DNA of 64,000 nt, taken from positions 5,419,694 to 5,483,693 of the forward strand of contig OY282378.1 in NCBI GenBank assembly GCA_958295835.1, read 5' to 3'. A program made the position numbers and the translations under genes. Positions 37,301 to 45,940 of this stretch are shown one piece after another. Numbering within the stretch: position 1 is the stretch's first letter; every line of letters begins with the position of its first letter. The notes below the pieces were generated by a model that did no database searches, was not told the DNA's origin, and saw only the letters and a program-made list of their open reading frames with translations. The stretch is from an uncultured Gammaproteobacteria bacterium (lineage in GTDB: Bacteria > Pseudomonadota > Gammaproteobacteria > HK1).

Positions 37301-37603
37301 CGGAGCAATTCGGAAGTGCAGGCGGTGGTCGACAAATTGAAACATCGCTGCGCAAAAGCAGTGAAAACGGGACAGGCGGTCATTGACCATATCGATCGCC
37401 TGGTCGGCGAATGGCATGAGGAAGCTCGACGCTGCGCGGATGACAAGAGGCCGCTTCACTATCAAGCACCGAACAGCACACGCAACGCTGATCGACTGCT
37501 GCGTGGCTACGACGAGACGCGCCACGGTCTGTGGCGTACACTGCATTCGATGCGTAACGTGGAAAGCGAAGGGATGCTGAGACTCGATGAACAGGGAACG
37601 TGA
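34388..37603 (+). CDS. DrmA-like DISARM helicase
   Basis: The 1071-residue superfamily 2 helicase resembles DrmA of DISARM phage-defence systems. Walker A is TGGGKTE (429-435), the DExH box QDELHL starts at 632, the SAT motif is in YIASTATIR (~666), and motif VI QASGRVGRG starts at 886. Between the lobes sits a Cys pair-pair (C542/C545 and C567/C572), probably zinc-binding. The N-terminus RNRLVDWLRRQLVGPPGDDI and the end FRPYHESFYRFVEPSSVTPF are typical of DrmA. It would unwind or translocate on incoming DNA. It overlaps the DrmB-like gene by 17 nt and heads a five-gene set. Confidence 0.8.
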   Translation: MFVEARNRLVDWLRRQLVGPPGDDILRMSPLERYPTGVLHPVELGTSGMDPALGDEAAETDPMLLADEDDEVLQDGEGEGRTLAQPARRRRYVPPSSVGFSFCVRGAACLAITASATVYERTGERDEKGRFRSQEYERTKLESHSLAWSASDSLTDPFWQGRGGIDVRARPHRDGAILTVTLFNRNRLDAGAPGWQRTQDRVEKALFEVELECIIEAGELVEYPRVDPSLLTEEEQELELQYKDRHIYAIGHGAAVEWLVEPGRTVQIRSDFMPAVETPPMMMVDTGIGKVLELARLADAPPYDELEQFVERYADWVEGQHHLAGDVRDVKERTAAKRICDRMTTALGRMRQCVEMLRSDPRADESFRLANRAMFDQMRQAHQVDGKEAESGEYRWRPFQLAFLLTVMESAIREDDKFRDVLDLIWFPTGGGKTEAYLGLIAFLIVWRRLKYPDTGGGTVAFMRYTLRLLTRQQFERAVRMICALELIRRENRGRLGDEPIDAGIWVGGASTPNTFEQAEKCVADIAAGRPSAGHALLLESCPWCHERFDVDDASYDATVDGFHFHCRNADCEFGADNDPLPCNVIDEALYENPPSLLIATIDKFARVAWEERAGAFFGACSRSRPPELIIQDELHLITGPLGSVAGLYEAGLDTLLTQRGVQPKYIASTATIRRAREQVRSLYDRDLAIFPPPGLSCDDTFFARTDRERPGRLYVGYLAPMLDQQHCLAPLAAALLAGPGAIFSDDANRDALLEAWWTQVIYHGSLKGVGSSHNAFSTDVRDFGAWLAGELGQLGETDSSPQPEARGLNGATLDRSGNTQVAQLTGMRNAEENADTFQRLAVPRGGAACLDAVLATNMVSVGLDVTRLALMVINGQPLTTAEYIQASGRVGRGQVPGLVLVNYHRLQARSLSHYESFRPYHESFYRFVEPSSVTPFTRQVRSRALHAALVIALRHTCGHLRDNKSAGQFDRSNSEVQAVVDKLKHRCAKAVKTGQAVIDHIDRLVGEWHEEARRCADDKRPLHYQAPNSTRNADRLLRGYDETRHGLWRTLHSMRNVESEGMLRLDEQGT

Positions 37604-39440
37604 ATCCGGGAAAAGACCGAACGAGGCAAAGGAAATTTCCGTGCGTCTCTCGCATCTGTTGCGCCACTGTTCCGTCGGCGCCATCGTGCGCGATTCGGAC
37701 GCCCTGATGGTCGTACCGGACATCCGCCGTTGGTACAAACCGGGTGACGATCCAATGGCTCGGCAGATCCGTTACGTCGATCAGGTGCGAAGCGCACTCG
37801 GCATCGACCAGGCTCTCTGCACACCGCCTGTCGCTCGGAAGCTCGATAATGGACGAATGGTCGGCTGGATCCCGGTTCGCCGCTTTCCGCTCTGGATGCG
37901 CTGCCTGCAATGCGGCCTGCTGCATCGGGCGCCCTGGCGAGACCGGCCGGACGACAGCGACATCCGCTGTCCGGGACGTGAAGGTCGAGGGTGCGGCGGC
38001 AGGCTGGAGCAGGTGCCCTGGGTTCTGGTCCACGAGTGTGGTTACCTGGCGGATGTTCCCTGGCATGATCTCGCGCATCCGGCAAGTGTCCGCGACCCGA
38101 GTCAGCGGCAGTGTAAGCGGGACTGGAAGACCCCCTATCTCAAATTCGCCGAACGGGGCCGCCGCCGGATCTCCTGCGCACGGTGCGGCGCGAGCGGCGG
38201 CCTGCCACAGCAATATCATTTGGCTCGCAATACCTGGCAGCAACCGTGGATTCACGAGCCTCCTGCCGATCCTCCGGAGGAGCCAGCGTGGTGGCTGCTG
38301 GAGATCAACGACGTGCGTGTCCACGCCACGGTGACGCGGACGGCGCTGGTCATACCGCCGGAGTCACGAATTGGCCGTGGCACGATAGTCGATCGACTTT
38401 ACGGCAGCTCTCGGAATCAACGGAGGATACGGACGGCGAAAACCCGATTGGCCCGAAGCAACGCCGTCAACCGGATCGCGGGCGATTATGGCTGCCATCC
38501 CGACGAGATCGACGCCGCGCTGCATGAAATCAAACTCGGATATCCCCTTTATGGTCAGACGATCACCGAAGGTGAATTGCTGGTCAGTGAATATCGAGCC
38601 CTCACGGAAGAAATCCCGAACCTGATGGAAGACGAGGATTTCGTTACAGAACACCATACCGATGACTGGAAGAACCACGTCGACTCTCTGGATGCCGGTC
38701 TCGTCAAACAGATCGGCAGCACGGTCAGCCGCCTGGTTTCCGTGCGCAAGCTGAAGGAAATCATGGTGCTCAAGGGATTTGGGCGTATGGGCGGCAACAA
38801 ATATCTGACACCGCCTGACATCAGTGGCAAAAGCGGCTGGCTACCGGCCCTGGAGCTCTATGGAGAGGGCATATTCTTCACCCTAGACGAAGAACTGCTT
38901 GGCCGATGGGAGCGCCATGAAGCTCTATGCCGTCGCGCCGATGAGGCCCGCAAGCGATACGAACGCCGAGATTTTCTGATGGAGGAAGGCGAAGTCTCGC
39001 CGCGTTTCCTGCTGTGCCATACGCTGGGGCATATCCTTGTTCGCCGACTCGAGGCGGAAGCCGGATATCCGGCCGCGTCGCTCAAGGAACGCATCTACTG
39101 CGCGACGGACAAGACTTCCCCGATGGCCGGGATCCTGATCTACGTGGCGGTAGCGGACGAGGAAGGCTCCTTGGGCGGCCTGATGGAATTGGCGGAACCA
39201 GGACGGTTTCTCCGATTGCTGGTCGGAGTGTTCGAGACGGCACAATGGTGTTCGCTCGACCCGGTCTGCTCGGAACAGGACGGCCACGGACCGGATCTTC
39301 TGAACAGGGCCGCTTGCCATGCCTGCGCACTGGTGCCGGAAACGAGCTGCGCCTACGGCAATGTTCTATTGGATCGGATCTTCATCCGCGGTGCCGATGA
39401 TATACCGGCGCTGCTGGATTTCGTGGAGATGCCGACCTGA
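37587..39440 (+). CDS. DrmB-like DUF1998 protein
   Basis: This 617-residue protein has a C-terminal DUF1998 domain (about 465-590), with SPRFLLCHTLGHILVRRLEA, GILIYVAVADEEGSLGGL and CSEQDGHGPDLLNRAACHAC. The N-terminal half has probable zinc sites: C106/C109 in CLQCGLLH, CPGREGRGCGG and CARCGASGG. In DISARM, DrmA and DrmB form a complex that senses and blocks incoming DNA. Its ATG lies inside the drmA-like gene, and its TGA overlaps the next ATG as TGATG, so translation of the set is coupled. It appears intact. Confidence 0.8.
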   Translation: MNRERESGKRPNEAKEISVRLSHLLRHCSVGAIVRDSDALMVVPDIRRWYKPGDDPMARQIRYVDQVRSALGIDQALCTPPVARKLDNGRMVGWIPVRRFPLWMRCLQCGLLHRAPWRDRPDDSDIRCPGREGRGCGGRLEQVPWVLVHECGYLADVPWHDLAHPASVRDPSQRQCKRDWKTPYLKFAERGRRRISCARCGASGGLPQQYHLARNTWQQPWIHEPPADPPEEPAWWLLEINDVRVHATVTRTALVIPPESRIGRGTIVDRLYGSSRNQRRIRTAKTRLARSNAVNRIAGDYGCHPDEIDAALHEIKLGYPLYGQTITEGELLVSEYRALTEEIPNLMEDEDFVTEHHTDDWKNHVDSLDAGLVKQIGSTVSRLVSVRKLKEIMVLKGFGRMGGNKYLTPPDISGKSGWLPALELYGEGIFFTLDEELLGRWERHEALCRRADEARKRYERRDFLMEEGEVSPRFLLCHTLGHILVRRLEAEAGYPAASLKERIYCATDKTSPMAGILIYVAVADEEGSLGGLMELAEPGRFLRLLVGVFETAQWCSLDPVCSEQDGHGPDLLNRAACHACALVPETSCAYGNVLLDRIFIRGADDIPALLDFVEMPT

Positions 39441-40609
39441 TGGCCAGACGGAAATTCGAACTGCCGGGCATCCAGGACCTCAGCAAGGAACAGGAAGCCG
39501 TGCGTGCCCTGCCCAAAGAAGGGCAGCACCTGATCGTCGGTGGTCCAGGGACAGGGAAGTCGGTGCTTGCGCTGATCCGCAGCAGGCGACATCAGAGAGA
39601 CGAAGACGATTATCTGTTCCTGGTTTACAACCACCTCCTGAATCGAGCCAGCAACCAGCTCTTCGGTGAGAATCTGAAAAGCAATACATGGATACGCTGG
39701 TTCCGGCAGACGTTCCGGGAGACCGCTGGGCAAGACATCCCGCTTCGACCACCGAAAGGAAATGGGTACCGGGAAGAGGATTGGGAACGCATTGAGAACA
39801 TCATCGGGATTTTGCCGGAATCCGCAACGAACGTCGGCTGGCCGTACCTCGTCATAGACGAAGGCCAGGACATGCCGCCACAGTTCTACGACAGCCTTGT
39901 CAGTTTCGGTTTCGAGAATTTTTTCGTCGTGGCGGATCAGAATCAACAGATCACGGAGACGAACAGCAGCCGGCGGGATATCGAGAAGGGCCTGGACATC
40001 GACACGAAAAACGTGATCGAACTCACGTCGAACTACCGCAACCGCTATCCTGTCGCGCGACTGGCGCGGGAGTTCTACACCGGCGACCCCGTGAGTCCAC
40101 CTCCGGAGCTTCCCGCAGGGGTACCGTCCGTGCGTACGGCGCCTCTCCTCTATTCCTACCGAGCGAACGAATTGAATGACGTGGCGGCGCGTATCCTGCG
40201 GCTGGCGGATCTCGACCCACGCCGGCTCGTCGGAGTCATCGCGCCGAACAACAAGGTCAGGGAACGTTATTTGAAAGCGTTGCGATCCGTGGAAGTGCGC
40301 CTGGACAACCCGAGACCGACCATCGAGACAGCCTACACGGGTGAATACCCCGACATGACCTTCGGAGAGGGCGGCATCCTGGTCATCAATGCCCAGGCGT
40401 GCAAGGGCCTCGAATTCGACACGGCAATCCTGGCCGATATCGACGAGTACAATTTTAATCCCCAAGAGCCGGATGCGACCAGGCGCCTGTTCTACGTCAT
40501 GGTCGCCCGGGCGATGGAGCGGGTGTTCCTGTTCGTGAAGCACGGCAAGCATCGCATCGAGAATATCCTGCCGAAGGATAGTCGCATCCTGCGACGCGAG
40601 GACCTGTAA
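39440..40609 (+). CDS. UvrD/Rep-like superfamily 1 helicase in the DISARM-like operon
   Basis: The 389-residue protein is a compact SF1 helicase/ATPase. Walker A is GGPGTGKS (34-41), motif II is LVIDEGQDMPPQF (~136), motif III is VVADQNQQIT, motif IV region ELTSNYRN, and motifs V-VI are INAQACKGLEFDTAIL and MVARAMERVFLFV. It has no visible nuclease domain. At 389 residues it lacks the large accessory subdomains of UvrD. It is not one of the standard DISARM components (DrmA-E, DrmMI, DrmMII). The next gene starts immediately after its TAA. Confidence 0.8.
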   Translation: MARRKFELPGIQDLSKEQEAVRALPKEGQHLIVGGPGTGKSVLALIRSRRHQRDEDDYLFLVYNHLLNRASNQLFGENLKSNTWIRWFRQTFRETAGQDIPLRPPKGNGYREEDWERIENIIGILPESATNVGWPYLVIDEGQDMPPQFYDSLVSFGFENFFVVADQNQQITETNSSRRDIEKGLDIDTKNVIELTSNYRNRYPVARLAREFYTGDPVSPPPELPAGVPSVRTAPLLYSYRANELNDVAARILRLADLDPRRLVGVIAPNNKVRERYLKALRSVEVRLDNPRPTIETAYTGEYPDMTFGEGGILVINAQACKGLEFDTAILADIDEYNFNPQEPDATRRLFYVMVARAMERVFLFVKHGKHRIENILPKDSRILRREDL

Positions 40610-42205
40610 ATGACGGACGATCTGTTCAGCGACAAGGATGGGGCAAGCCGATCTGCGCCGACAGATGCGTCCACGGCGGGCTTGGTCGTCACCAACCATC
40701 TGAACCTCATGTATATGCTCGGGGTTGGTCTCGTGGTGCCGCCCGCAGGGTTCGGAGGCAGGTACTATAAAGACACCCTGGGCTGCTTCCCGGGCTGGAT
40801 CCCCCTGTTCCTCGGCAGGAAGGTGCCGCGAGACGCACTCGCCTTGTCCACCCGTGAAGCCGCGCACCTCAGACCGATTGTCGTCGAGATGGAATTGGGC
40901 GGTCTGTCGGGTACCGTGGCAACGGCTACTCCGAACGGAATGCGGGAGCTGCACTTTCCTGATCAATTGAACGGTACGGAGCGGGTTTTGCTGATTCCGG
41001 CGCCACTGCCCACGGCCCGGATCAAGCACATCGTCTTCGCTTCACCCGATGACAAGGGAGCCACGGAAGCCGATGCGCTGGACTTCGACAACGTGCCGTT
41101 GCGGGATTTCAAACGCAAGACGACGAAGACACTGTTCACCAAGCCATCGGACGCGCCGTGGCCACCCGAACAAGGGCCGGCGGAGCGGGTGGCGCCACTG
41201 CAAGCGCCCCTCGCCGCGGGCGGGGCCATGGCGATGCTCGCCCACTTCGGGAATCAAGGCGATTTGGCGGTAGACGCCTGTCGGGCCGCATTCGACCCTG
41301 ACGACCGTTCGGCGACACCAGTGGACGCCACCGTCCTCGCCGGGCTTCCCGTCTGGATACGATCCGGGAGGATGACGTCGTCGTCTTCCACGGACATGAG
41401 GGTTGCCGTCGCTCCGAGGGACCTGCAAAACGCCTCCCAGGAGAGTCTTTTCCGGGGCGCCGTCGATCGGCTCGTGGACTGGCGGAACACGGACCTCGCC
41501 TCCAGCGCCGAGGATGCGCTGCTCGACTATCTCGAAAAGGAGTTGACGGCGCTCGACCCCCGCTTGCAGGCCGGTGCGAGACAACTCCGGGATACCCTTG
41601 TCTCCCTGACGGGGATAGGGACCGCCACCGCAAGCGAGCTGTTCGTCCGCCACAAGGCACCTTTTGCGCGTGCCATGATCTTGTTCTTCCTGCGTGATCG
41701 CTGTACCGACCTGCTCGAATTCAGCAGCGGTGAACTCCACGAACCTGACTGGCTGACCGCCGCCGTCCTGTTCGGCGCCCGCGCCGGCTGGTTGAGTCTG
41801 CCCCTCCCGCTACGCACCGTGCCCGGACTGTCTGCCGCCGTCTCGGAGCGCATGGCGCAGATGGCCCACCGGATCGCGAGGACCGACATCGACATGGGCA
41901 CCCCCTCACCAAGGTTTTCACCCCTGCGCGAGCTGTTCAGGCATGGTGCCGAATGGAGCGCCAGGCAGGCCAGGGCGGCCGAGGAGCTCGTCCGATGCCA
42001 TGATTGGGACTGCGCCAGCACCCGCATCAGCCTTGGCCCCGGTAGCTACCAGCTCGTCGTCGAACGCGGCTCGTTGCATATCGATCTGTCCGGCGAGCCG
42101 AATATCTCGCGGATCATCGACCGGGAACGCTTCTTTCATCTTCTGGCCAGCACTCCCATGGACCGCCGGGTGGAGGCGAGTGTCCGAAAGACGCTCTCCG
42201 CCTGA
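40610..42205 (+). CDS. Unrecognised 531-residue protein of the DISARM-like operon
   Basis: I do not recognise this protein. It is acidic to neutral, without clear membrane helices or signal peptide. The N-terminal part, NHLNLMYMLGVGLVVPPAGF then GRYYKDTLGCFPGWIPLFLG, looks globular. The middle contains KRKTTKTLF and two Ala/Gly-rich linkers; the C-terminal 200 residues are helical, with conserved-looking FVRHKAPFARAMILFFLRD. No nuclease, methyltransferase or phospholipase-D motif (HxKxxxxD) is visible, so it is not an obvious DrmC. It is locked between two helicase genes (0 nt before, 6 nt after), which argues for a structural or target-sensing part in the same complex. Confidence 0.8.
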   Translation: MTDDLFSDKDGASRSAPTDASTAGLVVTNHLNLMYMLGVGLVVPPAGFGGRYYKDTLGCFPGWIPLFLGRKVPRDALALSTREAAHLRPIVVEMELGGLSGTVATATPNGMRELHFPDQLNGTERVLLIPAPLPTARIKHIVFASPDDKGATEADALDFDNVPLRDFKRKTTKTLFTKPSDAPWPPEQGPAERVAPLQAPLAAGGAMAMLAHFGNQGDLAVDACRAAFDPDDRSATPVDATVLAGLPVWIRSGRMTSSSSTDMRVAVAPRDLQNASQESLFRGAVDRLVDWRNTDLASSAEDALLDYLEKELTALDPRLQAGARQLRDTLVSLTGIGTATASELFVRHKAPFARAMILFFLRDRCTDLLEFSSGELHEPDWLTAAVLFGARAGWLSLPLPLRTVPGLSAAVSERMAQMAHRIARTDIDMGTPSPRFSPLRELFRHGAEWSARQARAAEELVRCHDWDCASTRISLGPGSYQLVVERGSLHIDLSGEPNISRIIDRERFFHLLASTPMDRRVEASVRKTLSA

Positions 42206-42211
42206 TCCGCC

Positions 42212-43858
42212 ATGCGGATGATCCCGCCGTCGCCTTACGACACCGGCAGTTCGGCGGAGAAGCGAATGTTCGACCGACTGCGCCGCGCCTTCGACGACGG
42301 TTACGTCGCCTGCCATTCGTTGCAACCAACCCGACATCCCTACAAGCGATTTCCGGAGATCGATTTTGCGATTTGCTGCGCAGAAGGCCTGTACGTCCTC
42401 GAGATCAAGGGCGGACGGATTTCCTGTCAGGAAGGCGTCTGGCGCTACGAAGACGGCTACGGCAATGCTCGTGAATCCCAAGAGAGCCCCTTCCGCCAGG
42501 CAGAGACCGCACTGCGGGGATTGCTCGATGATCTGAGCGCCAACCTTCCGGTTGCCGTGATCGATCAATTCACGTTCGGCTACGGTGTGGTGCTTCCTGA
42601 TTGCGATTGGCCCAACGACAGCGCCGCCGAGTGGGACCTCGCGATGGTTGCCGACAGGCGGCGCAGCCGAAATATTGAAGGTTGGCTGCGCAGCCTGTTC
42701 GGCTATTGGAGTACGCGGGGCGGCAACAAGGGGAAGGCCGATGAGGATGCCGTCCGGCAGGTTCTCGAGTATCTGCGGCCTCACCGATACCCACGACGCG
42801 ATGTATCGGAAGAGTCTCTATTCCATCAAGTGACGGATGCCGGGAGACGTATCTGCGAACTGACCGCTGATCAGATGCGGATGGCGGATGTCGCAGAAGC
42901 GAATCCGCGCACGCTCTGCGTCGGCGGCGCCGGTACCGGCAAGACTTTCCTCGCCGAGAAACTGGCGCGACGCTGGACCGACGCCGGCATGCAGGTAGCG
43001 TTGGTGTGCCGGTCGCCCTGGCTCAGGCACTTCCTCTCGGCGCGCGTGGCCACGCCGCGGCTGCATGTGTCACTGATCGGAGGGGTTCGCCTCGACTGCC
43101 GCCGGGCGGGTCTCAAGTGTTTCGACGCCGTGATCGTCGATGAAGGTCAGGATCTGTTCGAGACAGGCTGCCTCGAAATACTGGACGGCATCCTGGACGG
43201 CGGCTTGAAATCCGGTCGCTGGTGCTGGTTTCATGATTTGAACAACCAGTTCCTCTCCGATCGATTCGACCCGTGCGCGAAGAGTTTTCTGGAGTCGCTG
43301 AATCCGGTGCGGATGCCGCTACGAACGAATTGCCGCAATACGCGGATCATCCTGGAATGGATACAGAACGAGCTGGGGGCGGACTTGGGCGTCGGCGGCG
43401 CGGGAGAGGGGCCCGATGTACGTCAACAAGCCGTGAGCGACAAGGAGGAAGCCGCTGTTCGAGTCGCTGGCGAAATCGTCGAGTTGGTGGATCGAGGCGG
43501 CCTCACACCCGGTTCCGTGACGATTCTGTCACCGTTCGAATACACCCAATCTTCCGTTGCAGCCATGCGCCCGGACGCTGTTGCCCGCGTCTGTCGCCTG
43601 GACGAATACTCCACGCGCAACATGCCGGCCAACAAGGTCGGATTCGCAACCATCGAGGATTTCAAGGGGTTGGAAAACGACGCGATCATCGTCACTGATC
43701 TTCCGGTTCCCGCAGGAGATGACAGGTCGGCGGCTCACTATGTCGCCATGAGCCGAGCGCGTGCCGTGTTATCGCTGATCCATATGGCGCCGTCGCGCGA
43801 AGGACGGTCGGCCAAGGCAAGAGGGAAGCATCCGGCAACAGTCCAGGATAATGGGTAG
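42212..43858 (+). CDS. NERD nuclease-like domain fused to a superfamily 1 helicase
   Basis: The 548-residue protein begins with a NERD domain (about 12-110), a PD-(D/E)XK-like fold: D51 in FPEIDFAIC and E64-x-K66 in LYVLEIKGG are placed as catalytic residues. A helicase domain follows, with Walker A GGAGTGKT (238-245), Walker B VIVDEGQD (307-314), TNCRNTR near 370, and the C-terminal FATIEDFKGLENDAIIV and YVAMSRARAVLSLI. It could cut DNA that the other components engage. It is the last gene of the five-gene set; 73 bp later a convergent pseudogene begins. Confidence 0.8.
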   Translation: MRMIPPSPYDTGSSAEKRMFDRLRRAFDDGYVACHSLQPTRHPYKRFPEIDFAICCAEGLYVLEIKGGRISCQEGVWRYEDGYGNARESQESPFRQAETALRGLLDDLSANLPVAVIDQFTFGYGVVLPDCDWPNDSAAEWDLAMVADRRRSRNIEGWLRSLFGYWSTRGGNKGKADEDAVRQVLEYLRPHRYPRRDVSEESLFHQVTDAGRRICELTADQMRMADVAEANPRTLCVGGAGTGKTFLAEKLARRWTDAGMQVALVCRSPWLRHFLSARVATPRLHVSLIGGVRLDCRRAGLKCFDAVIVDEGQDLFETGCLEILDGILDGGLKSGRWCWFHDLNNQFLSDRFDPCAKSFLESLNPVRMPLRTNCRNTRIILEWIQNELGADLGVGGAGEGPDVRQQAVSDKEEAAVRVAGEIVELVDRGGLTPGSVTILSPFEYTQSSVAAMRPDAVARVCRLDEYSTRNMPANKVGFATIEDFKGLENDAIIVTDLPVPAGDDRSAAHYVAMSRARAVLSLIHMAPSREGRSAKARGKHPATVQDNG

Positions 43859-43931
43859 GATCCGGAGTCAATCGAGAAACGCGGTTCCCGGGGCGCTTGC
43901 AACTCTACTGATCCGGATAGCCGGCGGATTG

Positions 43932-45225
43932 TCACGGCGTCGGCGGCGAGTGTTCCCACAACAGGCGTACAGGTACCGCGTAGAGTCCTTCCCCGAAACG
44001 CACACACATCTCACCGTCGTACAGTACCGCGCCGCCCGCGAAACGATCCCCGACCGCGTTCCTGAGCTTGCGCAGGCCGCGGAAGTCCGATGCCCTCACC
44101 GTGGCGCCGGCCTTGACTTCCACGCCCGCCAGCGCCCGCGTGCCACGTTCGATGACGACATCGACCTCCACGCGGTCCCTGTCGCGGTAGTGGAAGAACG
44201 TATGCGGGATGTCGTGGACGGTCGCCTGCCGCCGCAGTTCCTGGTACACGAAGGTCTCTCAGAACGAATCCGAGCAGGGTCCGGTCGGCGGCAAGCGCGG
44301 CGGCGTCGGTGCCGAGCAGGGCGCAGGCGAGGCCGGTGTCGCCGAAATGCAGCTTGGGCGTTTTTACGAGCCGGCTCGAACGATTGCCGTGCCACGGCGG
44401 CAGCCGTTCCAGCAGGAACACCCGTTCCAGCAGCGTGACGTAGTCGCGGATCGTCGGCCGGCTCAGGCCGAACGGCGATGCGAGGTCGGCGAGGTTGAAG
44501 AGCCGGGCGGTCTGCGCGGCAGCCAGCGCCAGCAGCCTCGGCAGCGCATCCAGTGCGCTGATGTGCGCCAGGTCGCGGATGTCGCGCTGCACGAGGGCGT
44601 CCACGTAGTCGCGGTGCCAACTCGCTCGCCGCCGGCCCGGCGGTCGCGTCAGGGCCGGGGGGTAGCCACCGGCGGCGATGCGTTCGGCCAGCTCGTGCGC
44701 CAGCCTTTCGATACGCGTTGTTTCGAATGCGCCGGTGGTGCGGGCGGCGGAATCGGCGGCGGCAATGCTGAAGAGCGCGTCGAGAAACCGGGGTTGCTCG
44801 CGCGCCAGCTCGGACTGCGACAGCGGATGCAGCCGCAAAATCTCCATGCGTCCCGCCAGCGAGTCGGTCAGCTTCGGCACCAGCAACACCTGCGATGAAC
44901 CAGTCAGCATAAAGCGGCCGGCCGTGCGGCGGCGATCCACCGCCATCTTCAGCGCCGCAAAGATCGCCGGCGCCCGCTGCACCTCGTCCAGGATGACGTG
45001 CTCGGACAGGTCGGCAACGAAGCCGGCGGGATCGGTTGCCGCCGCTTCCCGTACCACGTCGTCGTCGAAGCTGATGTAGACGTACCCTCTTGGCTCCCCT
45101 GTCATGCGCGCCAGCGTGGTCTTGCCGCATTGACGCGGGCCGTGGATGAGCACCACGGGCGAGTCCTGCAACGCCTCGACGAGGTGCGGCGCCGCGTGAC
45201 GGGGATAGAGATCGGCCTCGGCCAT
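43932..45225 (-). pseudogene. DUF4143 AAA ATPase, frameshifted
   Basis: The N-terminal AAA domain is clear: SPVVLIHGPRQCGKTTLARM (Walker A), HVILDEVQRAPAIFAALK (Walker B) and GRFMLTGSSQ, then a DUF4143 region HRDYVDALVQRDIRDL to FGDTGLACALLG. Near 44260 the frame is lost. Homology resumes in another frame as ETFVYQELRRQATVHDI and VDVVIERGTRALAGVEVKAG (a PD-(D/E)XK-like tail) to 43932; that second frame has a TGA just before the junction. The gene is therefore probably dead. Such ATPases are common, of unknown role, and often mobile. Confidence 0.8.
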
Positions 45226-45324
45226 CGGCTGATCGTAACCTCAGGCATCGGCTGATTGAAAGGTCATGTATCGGCTGATTGAAAGGTCAGCCCGGTGCGA
45301 GCACCCGATCCCGACCGGTCCCCG

Positions 45325-45717
45325 TCATGGGAAGGCGCATACGCCGCCAGCGCGCGATCGATGGCGCGGCGCACCGCGACTGAGGCGCACACGCTCCTCT
45401 TCGGTCGATACCAGAAGATCGGAAATCGCAAACGTGGGGAGTACACCCGGCCAGTACAATGCCTCGTCCGATGATTCAAGTGCGTTGAGATGTGCAGGCG
45501 TCCACCGTCCTTCACGGAAGACGCTGACATCGAAAGCGGGCAACTTCGCCACGTCCAACTTCATGCGGACGAGTATCGGGTGACCTGCCGAGGCAGGGCT
45601 CCGTTCGGAAGCATATTTCCCGATCCCGACCAGCACTCCGGCGGGCGGTTCCAAGGGACGCAGCCAGCCATCCTGCAACGCATCGAACAGTCGCCGGTGA
45701 TCCGTGACCAACCCCAA
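45325..45717 (-). CDS. Unrecognised protein with a foreign-looking C-terminus
   Basis: The 130-residue frame reads MGLVTDHRRLFDALQDGWLR, GVLVGIGKYASE, VRMKLDVAKLPAFDVSVFRE and YWPGVLPTFAISDLLVSTEE, which looks like genuine coding sequence. The last 20 residues are basic and low complexity. The DNA there (45341-45380) matches 36 of 40 bases with the 3' end of the CoxM-like gene at 28641-28680, in a different frame. I think the original gene was truncated and joined to other DNA. Function unknown. Confidence 0.35.
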   Translation of the reverse strand: MGLVTDHRRLFDALQDGWLRPLEPPAGVLVGIGKYASERSPASAGHPILVRMKLDVAKLPAFDVSVFREGRWTPAHLNALESSDEALYWPGVLPTFAISDLLVSTEEERVRLSRGAPRHRSRAGGVCAFP

Positions 45718-45940
45718 CCAAGGGGCTTCGGAGCCGCGAGCCTCGATATCGTCTGTCTGACCTGCTCGAATACGGTTTCCCGATCACTTCGTCGGATTGG
45801 GGGATATGGTTCGCACCTGCCGGCCCGAATGTCGCACCGTAGCACCGTCCCCTGCGAAATACCGCCCTTGATTCATCCGCGACGCTCCGACCATACTTGC
45901 TACTAATTCTCCGCTAAATCAAATAATTACACCCCGTTAT

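Noticed and set aside
33869..37738. 1289-codon minus-strand open frame opposite amidase and the DrmA-like gene
   Set aside because: It crosses gene boundaries on the other strand and shows no family signature, while the plus strand encodes clear helicase motifs.
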